DNA from: JABDGR01 sp964561455 | Lineage (GTDB): Bacteria > Verrucomicrobiota > Verrucomicrobiia > Opitutales > JABDGR01 | Assembly: GCA_964561455.1 (NCBI GenBank) | Contig: CAZLPS010000009.1 | Span: 1-64,000 of the forward strand | Direction: 5' to 3' | Length of the DNA stretch: 64,000 bases | Shown here: one piece after another, positions 61,106 to 64,000 of the stretch | How positions within the stretch are numbered: position 1 is the first letter of the stretch | How the letters are laid out: the number at the start of each line of letters is the position of its first letter | Position numbers and translations under genes: made by a program | Notes under the pieces: model-generated | Database searches by the model: none | What the model was told of the DNA's origin: nothing | Seen by the model: the letters and a program-made list of their open reading frames with translations, nothing else

Positions 61106-61166
61106 TTATTCGCCCACGGTGTTATTTCGTTATTGTAACCGCAAACCGTCACCTTCTCCCCATCTC

Positions 61167-63047
61167 TTACTCCCCGCGCGAACTCGTCATTTTCCAGTCC
61201 GTGTCATACAACACTGGCGATACAAAACCCGGATATGAAATGCCCGGCAGTCGCAACTTTAAGCTGCGCATGTGGGCCGCAGTTTCATTGGCCAATTGCG
61301 CCCGGAACAACGTCAGGTCGAGATTGGCGGGGTTGAAGCCGGGATGGCGCTGGCTCAAGATGGCGTCGGCCGCTTTGTCGCCGGGATAGAAGGCGTGAAA
61401 TTCCAAAATGGTCTGCGTGTCGTACATTCCACCGTCGTTCGGGTCGCTGCCGGCCAAGGTGGCCCCGCGGTCGGCCGTGGCGGGCGCGCCGATGAGAAAA
61501 TTCCGCCAGTGCGGATGGCCCCACAGGTTGTTCCCCCGGCGCGCAAGCACCACCATCGCCAGAATTTGGAACTGCAGATTTCCCGCCTTGGCGCCTTCGG
61601 CGGTCGGTTGGCCTTTGGCGTCCAGTCCCCAGTCGAGGAAACTTTGCGCCAGTTCGGCGTCGGCGGCATAGCCTTCGGCGTCGAATCCCGGCAAGCCTTC
61701 GATTGCGGCGAGCGCGAGGAGGTGACTTAATCCATTGCCGGCGGTGGTGCGGCGGCCATAGGTCGCTTTGGCAATAACGCGGCGCATGGTGTCAAGCTGG
61801 TCGGGCGTCATCCATTTGCCGGCAAAGTCCAGCGCCAGGCCGAGGTCGAGATGCGCTGCCACTTCATCCACGCCTTTCCAGCCGGTCGCGGAAAACCCCG
61901 CCAGCGACGGCGTAAAGGCGAATTCGTTTGCCGACGTGGCCAGAATCTCCGTCAGGTGCGGCTCAAGCGCCTGGTAATAATTGCAAATCGCCGTGGCCGC
62001 CTGCCGGCCGTGGTCGGCATCGTCCGCGAGCAGGCAAAACAGCGCCATGGAGACGAGGCTGTTGGTCGGGTAGTTGACGTTCGCGGAATAGATGCCCTCG
62101 CTCTTGACGTCGGCGGCGTAGTCGGCCGCGCCGCCGTTGACGAGTTTTTGAAAATACTGCCCGTCGGCCGTCCCCGGATTCCACCAGGTGTTTTTGAACA
62201 TGGCCTCCATCTCGGCCATGGACATCTGCATGACAATGCTTTCCTTGATGCGCGCCTGTACGTTGGGCAAATCGTCCGGACTGAACAACAACCGCGGATA
62301 AACGCCGGGCGCCGGAACCTTGGTGCCCAGCAGCTTTTGCTCGAAACCGCTCAAATTGTAGGCCGAACGCGGGACGGTCGGCGGCTTGGGCGGCGCCACC
62401 GGGGCCGGCAGTTGACCAAGGTATTTTTGTGCGACTTTTGCACTGGCATATTCTTCCGGCATGTCGAACGCGGACACCACGTTGTCGTGCAGGTTTAATT
62501 CATGCGTGGTAAACGAAAAATCCTCCTTGTGCCCGGCGCAATACAAACCGCTATCGTCATGGAAAAAAGTCAGCCCCAAGGCGGAACTGGCGTCGGCGAA
62601 ATTCACATACGTCTTACCCTTCACCTGTATCGTGCGCACAGTCGCCGGCCAGGTTTGGGCCGGTCGGGGAGTGGCATAGACCCATCGTTCCCGCAAATAG
62701 TCGGGCGCGGCTGCAGCAGGGGTGACGGCCGTCAGGCCCAGGCTGGCCGCAAAGGAGCCGGGGACGTAAACCTCGCCGTTTTGCAGGACCGGGAATGCAT
62801 GCAGAGGATCCTCGTCATCCAGCGCCACCCGATAGCCGAGGATGTAGCCATAGCGGCTGCCGGTAAACACCGCAAACTGATCCCTGATTTTGTCCACCCC
62901 CGCGGGCCAGCCCGTGCGGGTGTACGCCCAGCCGCTATTCTGCCGCAACAGCGCCGGAACGCCGCCCGTCACGGTTTGGGCCATGCTGGGCAGGGACAAA
63001 CCATAACCCAGGGCCAAAACGGCCAGTTTCCCACGAATAGAGCGCAT
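61167..63047 (-). CDS. Exported heparinase II/III-like or alginate-lyase-like protein, possibly C-terminally short
   Basis: This 626-residue protein (from ATG 63047) has a signal peptide ending near PSMAQ, then two copies of a domain resembling the copper-amine-oxidase N-terminal module (GEVYVPGSFAASLGL; KTYVNFADASSALGL). A helical (alpha/alpha) toroid region from about residue 230 shows the lyase pattern RLLFSPDDLPNVQARIKES, DLGLALDFAGKWM and HLLALAAIEGLPGFDA. Heparinase II/III-type lyases usually carry a long C-terminal beta domain; here the protein ends soon after the helical part, at SSRGE. It may be truncated, or belong to a helical-only group. Confidence 0.6.
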   Translation of the reverse strand: MRSIRGKLAVLALGYGLSLPSMAQTVTGGVPALLRQNSGWAYTRTGWPAGVDKIRDQFAVFTGSRYGYILGYRVALDDEDPLHAFPVLQNGEVYVPGSFAASLGLTAVTPAAAAPDYLRERWVYATPRPAQTWPATVRTIQVKGKTYVNFADASSALGLTFFHDDSGLYCAGHKEDFSFTTHELNLHDNVVSAFDMPEEYASAKVAQKYLGQLPAPVAPPKPPTVPRSAYNLSGFEQKLLGTKVPAPGVYPRLLFSPDDLPNVQARIKESIVMQMSMAEMEAMFKNTWWNPGTADGQYFQKLVNGGAADYAADVKSEGIYSANVNYPTNSLVSMALFCLLADDADHGRQAATAICNYYQALEPHLTEILATSANEFAFTPSLAGFSATGWKGVDEVAAHLDLGLALDFAGKWMTPDQLDTMRRVIAKATYGRRTTAGNGLSHLLALAAIEGLPGFDAEGYAADAELAQSFLDWGLDAKGQPTAEGAKAGNLQFQILAMVVLARRGNNLWGHPHWRNFLIGAPATADRGATLAGSDPNDGGMYDTQTILEFHAFYPGDKAADAILSQRHPGFNPANLDLTLFRAQLANETAAHMRSLKLRLPGISYPGFVSPVLYDTDWKMTSSRGE

Positions 63048-63225
63048 AATGGTCATGCCTGGGAAAATAATGACTCGCTGCGGCGTGACAATCCCCAATC
63101 CCGGTTATGCGCCCGGCGATATATTGCGCTTGGCAAAATTTGTCCCGGCAACTAATTTGCTTCCCGGGCATCCGCAACTCCGCTCCCAGCCAATCTTTCC
63201 CCACCTTTTTCGTAAAAACCACCCG

Positions 63226-64000
63226 ATGGGTCACCGCATCTTAATTTTGGACGACGACGTGGACTTTAACAGTCTGCTCACCGACATCTTCAGCCAGGCA
63301 GGTTACGATGTGACGCCGGAACTCGATCCGCAGAAGGCGCTCTCCCTCATTCGGGAATTCCAATTTGACCTTGTCGTGACCGACCAGCGCATGCCGGGCA
63401 TCAGTGGCAAGGACTTTTTGCGCGAGTTGAAAAAGGTGCAGCCCCGCACGCCCATTATCATGGTTTCCGGCTTCCTCGACAACGAGACCATCCGCGAGCT
63501 CATTCGCGAAGGGGTCGGCGGCGTCTTTCTCAAGCCCCTCAATGTCTTTTCGCTGCTCAAGCGCACCGCCAAATTACTGGAGCAGAGCAATGGCGGCCTG
63601 CCCCGCCCGGGCGAGCCCGAATCCGAAGCCGTTGGCCAGCCGGAGTTTCACCATACCCTGCCGTTTGCCTTTTCCTCGTTTCCCTGCCGCGACGCCAAAT
63701 CCGGGGAATTCGCCAACAAACTTTACGCCCTGCGGAATTTTAAAAGCTACCTGACGCTCTCCGGGCCCCGCGGCGCCCATTTTGCCGCCGTGTGCAGGGA
63801 TTTTGAGGCCCTCCGCGAAAAGCCGGACGAACGCTTTCTCTTTTTGACCAACACCATGGTCGAGGCCGCCACCTTGTTGCGTCTGTTGCGGGAAAACGAG
63901 GAGCGCGAACGGGTGACCCTCTGTTTCCTTGAAGCCGATACCCTCGACCTCGAGCGCCAGCGCCTGCTGCCGCAGATCGCGCGCAAAAGCGGCCCGTTTG
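63226..64000 (+). CDS. Response regulator with degenerate sigma-54 activator-like AAA region, 3' partial
   Basis: The frame is open from ATG 63226 through the right edge (258 codons). The receiver domain begins RILILDDDVDFNSLL (acidic pocket Asp-Asp), has VVTDQRMPGI with the phospho-acceptor Asp and later FLKPLN with the conserved Lys. A second region follows (about residue 170 onward): LTLSGPRGAHFAAVCRDF resembles the position of a Walker A loop but lacks the Gly-Lys-Thr core, and TLCFLEADTLDLERQRLLPQI resembles the Walker B/oligomer segment of NtrC-like activators. The C-terminal DNA-binding part is missing because of the window edge. Confidence 0.75.
   Translation, partial: MGHRILILDDDVDFNSLLTDIFSQAGYDVTPELDPQKALSLIREFQFDLVVTDQRMPGISGKDFLRELKKVQPRTPIIMVSGFLDNETIRELIREGVGGVFLKPLNVFSLLKRTAKLLEQSNGGLPRPGEPESEAVGQPEFHHTLPFAFSSFPCRDAKSGEFANKLYALRNFKSYLTLSGPRGAHFAAVCRDFEALREKPDERFLFLTNTMVEAATLLRLLRENEERERVTLCFLEADTLDLERQRLLPQIARKSGPF

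Overview
The window looks like a chromosomal segment of a GC-rich member of the Verrucomicrobiota. This is an inference from its gene content: two secreted proteins with PEP-CTERM sorting tails, an autotransporter-associated beta-strand repeat protein, a DUF6807 (PmoA-like) protein, SHD1, DUF2934 and DUF5069 proteins, a retropepsin-like/TPR lipoprotein, and long MoxR/DUF58/DUF4350/DUF4129 operons. I see no rRNA, integrase, insertion sequence or CRISPR array. There are two tRNAs, Pro(TGG) and Phe(GAA).

Layout. 1-9.5 kb: secreted and envelope proteins (PEP-CTERM beta-propeller; a metalloprotease-like/Ig/GH17-like fusion; a TonB-like protein; a retropepsin/TPR lipoprotein) and small cytosolic DUF2934/DUF5069 proteins. 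9.5-17.3 kb: a tandem alpha/beta-hydrolase, an FGE-sulfatase-like protein, two membrane-anchored helical-repeat proteins with Gly-rich tails, and a decayed paralogue of the 9.6 kb gene. 17.5-23.4 kb: tRNA-Pro, a family B DNA polymerase, Hsp20 behind a pair of 19-bp palindromes, an Smr protein and a thymidine phosphorylase. 23.6-30.7 kb: a type II toxin-antitoxin pair with a frameshifted toxin, a duplicated-domain lipoprotein, an ABC-2 exporter, an MFS transporter, a DUF6807 protein and a methyltransferase. 30.8-36.8 kb: tandem HtrA-like proteases, a methyltransferase, a frameshifted RluA-type pseudouridine synthase and tandem small SH3-like genes. 36.9-40.2 kb: aroA, tyrA, pyrE and tRNA-Phe. 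40.4-42.2 kb: a beta-strand repeat surface protein. 42.6-52.7 kb: a ten-gene membrane operon on the minus strand (MoxR ATPase, DUF58, SpoIIM-like, three RDD proteins, DUF4350, DUF4129, zinc-ribbon proteins), mostly joined by 4-base stop/start overlaps. 53-64 kb: a lysophospholipid acyltransferase, an SHD1 lipoprotein-size protein, an LptF/LptG permease, a BamE-like lipoprotein, two more helical-repeat proteins, a heparinase-like lyase and a response regulator cut by the right edge.

The two most unusual signals are not single genes. First, short intergenic arrays built on a strict 7-base period recur across the whole window. Their sequence differs from locus to locus, several occur as inverted pairs, and several abut stop or start codons. 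Second, a family of four membrane-anchored proteins built from degenerate Trp-x3-(Asp/Asn)-Pro helical repeats is present as two tandem pairs about 40 kb apart.

Three genes appear disabled: the 16.7-17.3 kb paralogue (start lost plus an in-frame TGA), the RelE-type toxin (one base missing) and the RluA-type synthase (one base missing). Some of these could be consensus errors in the assembly.
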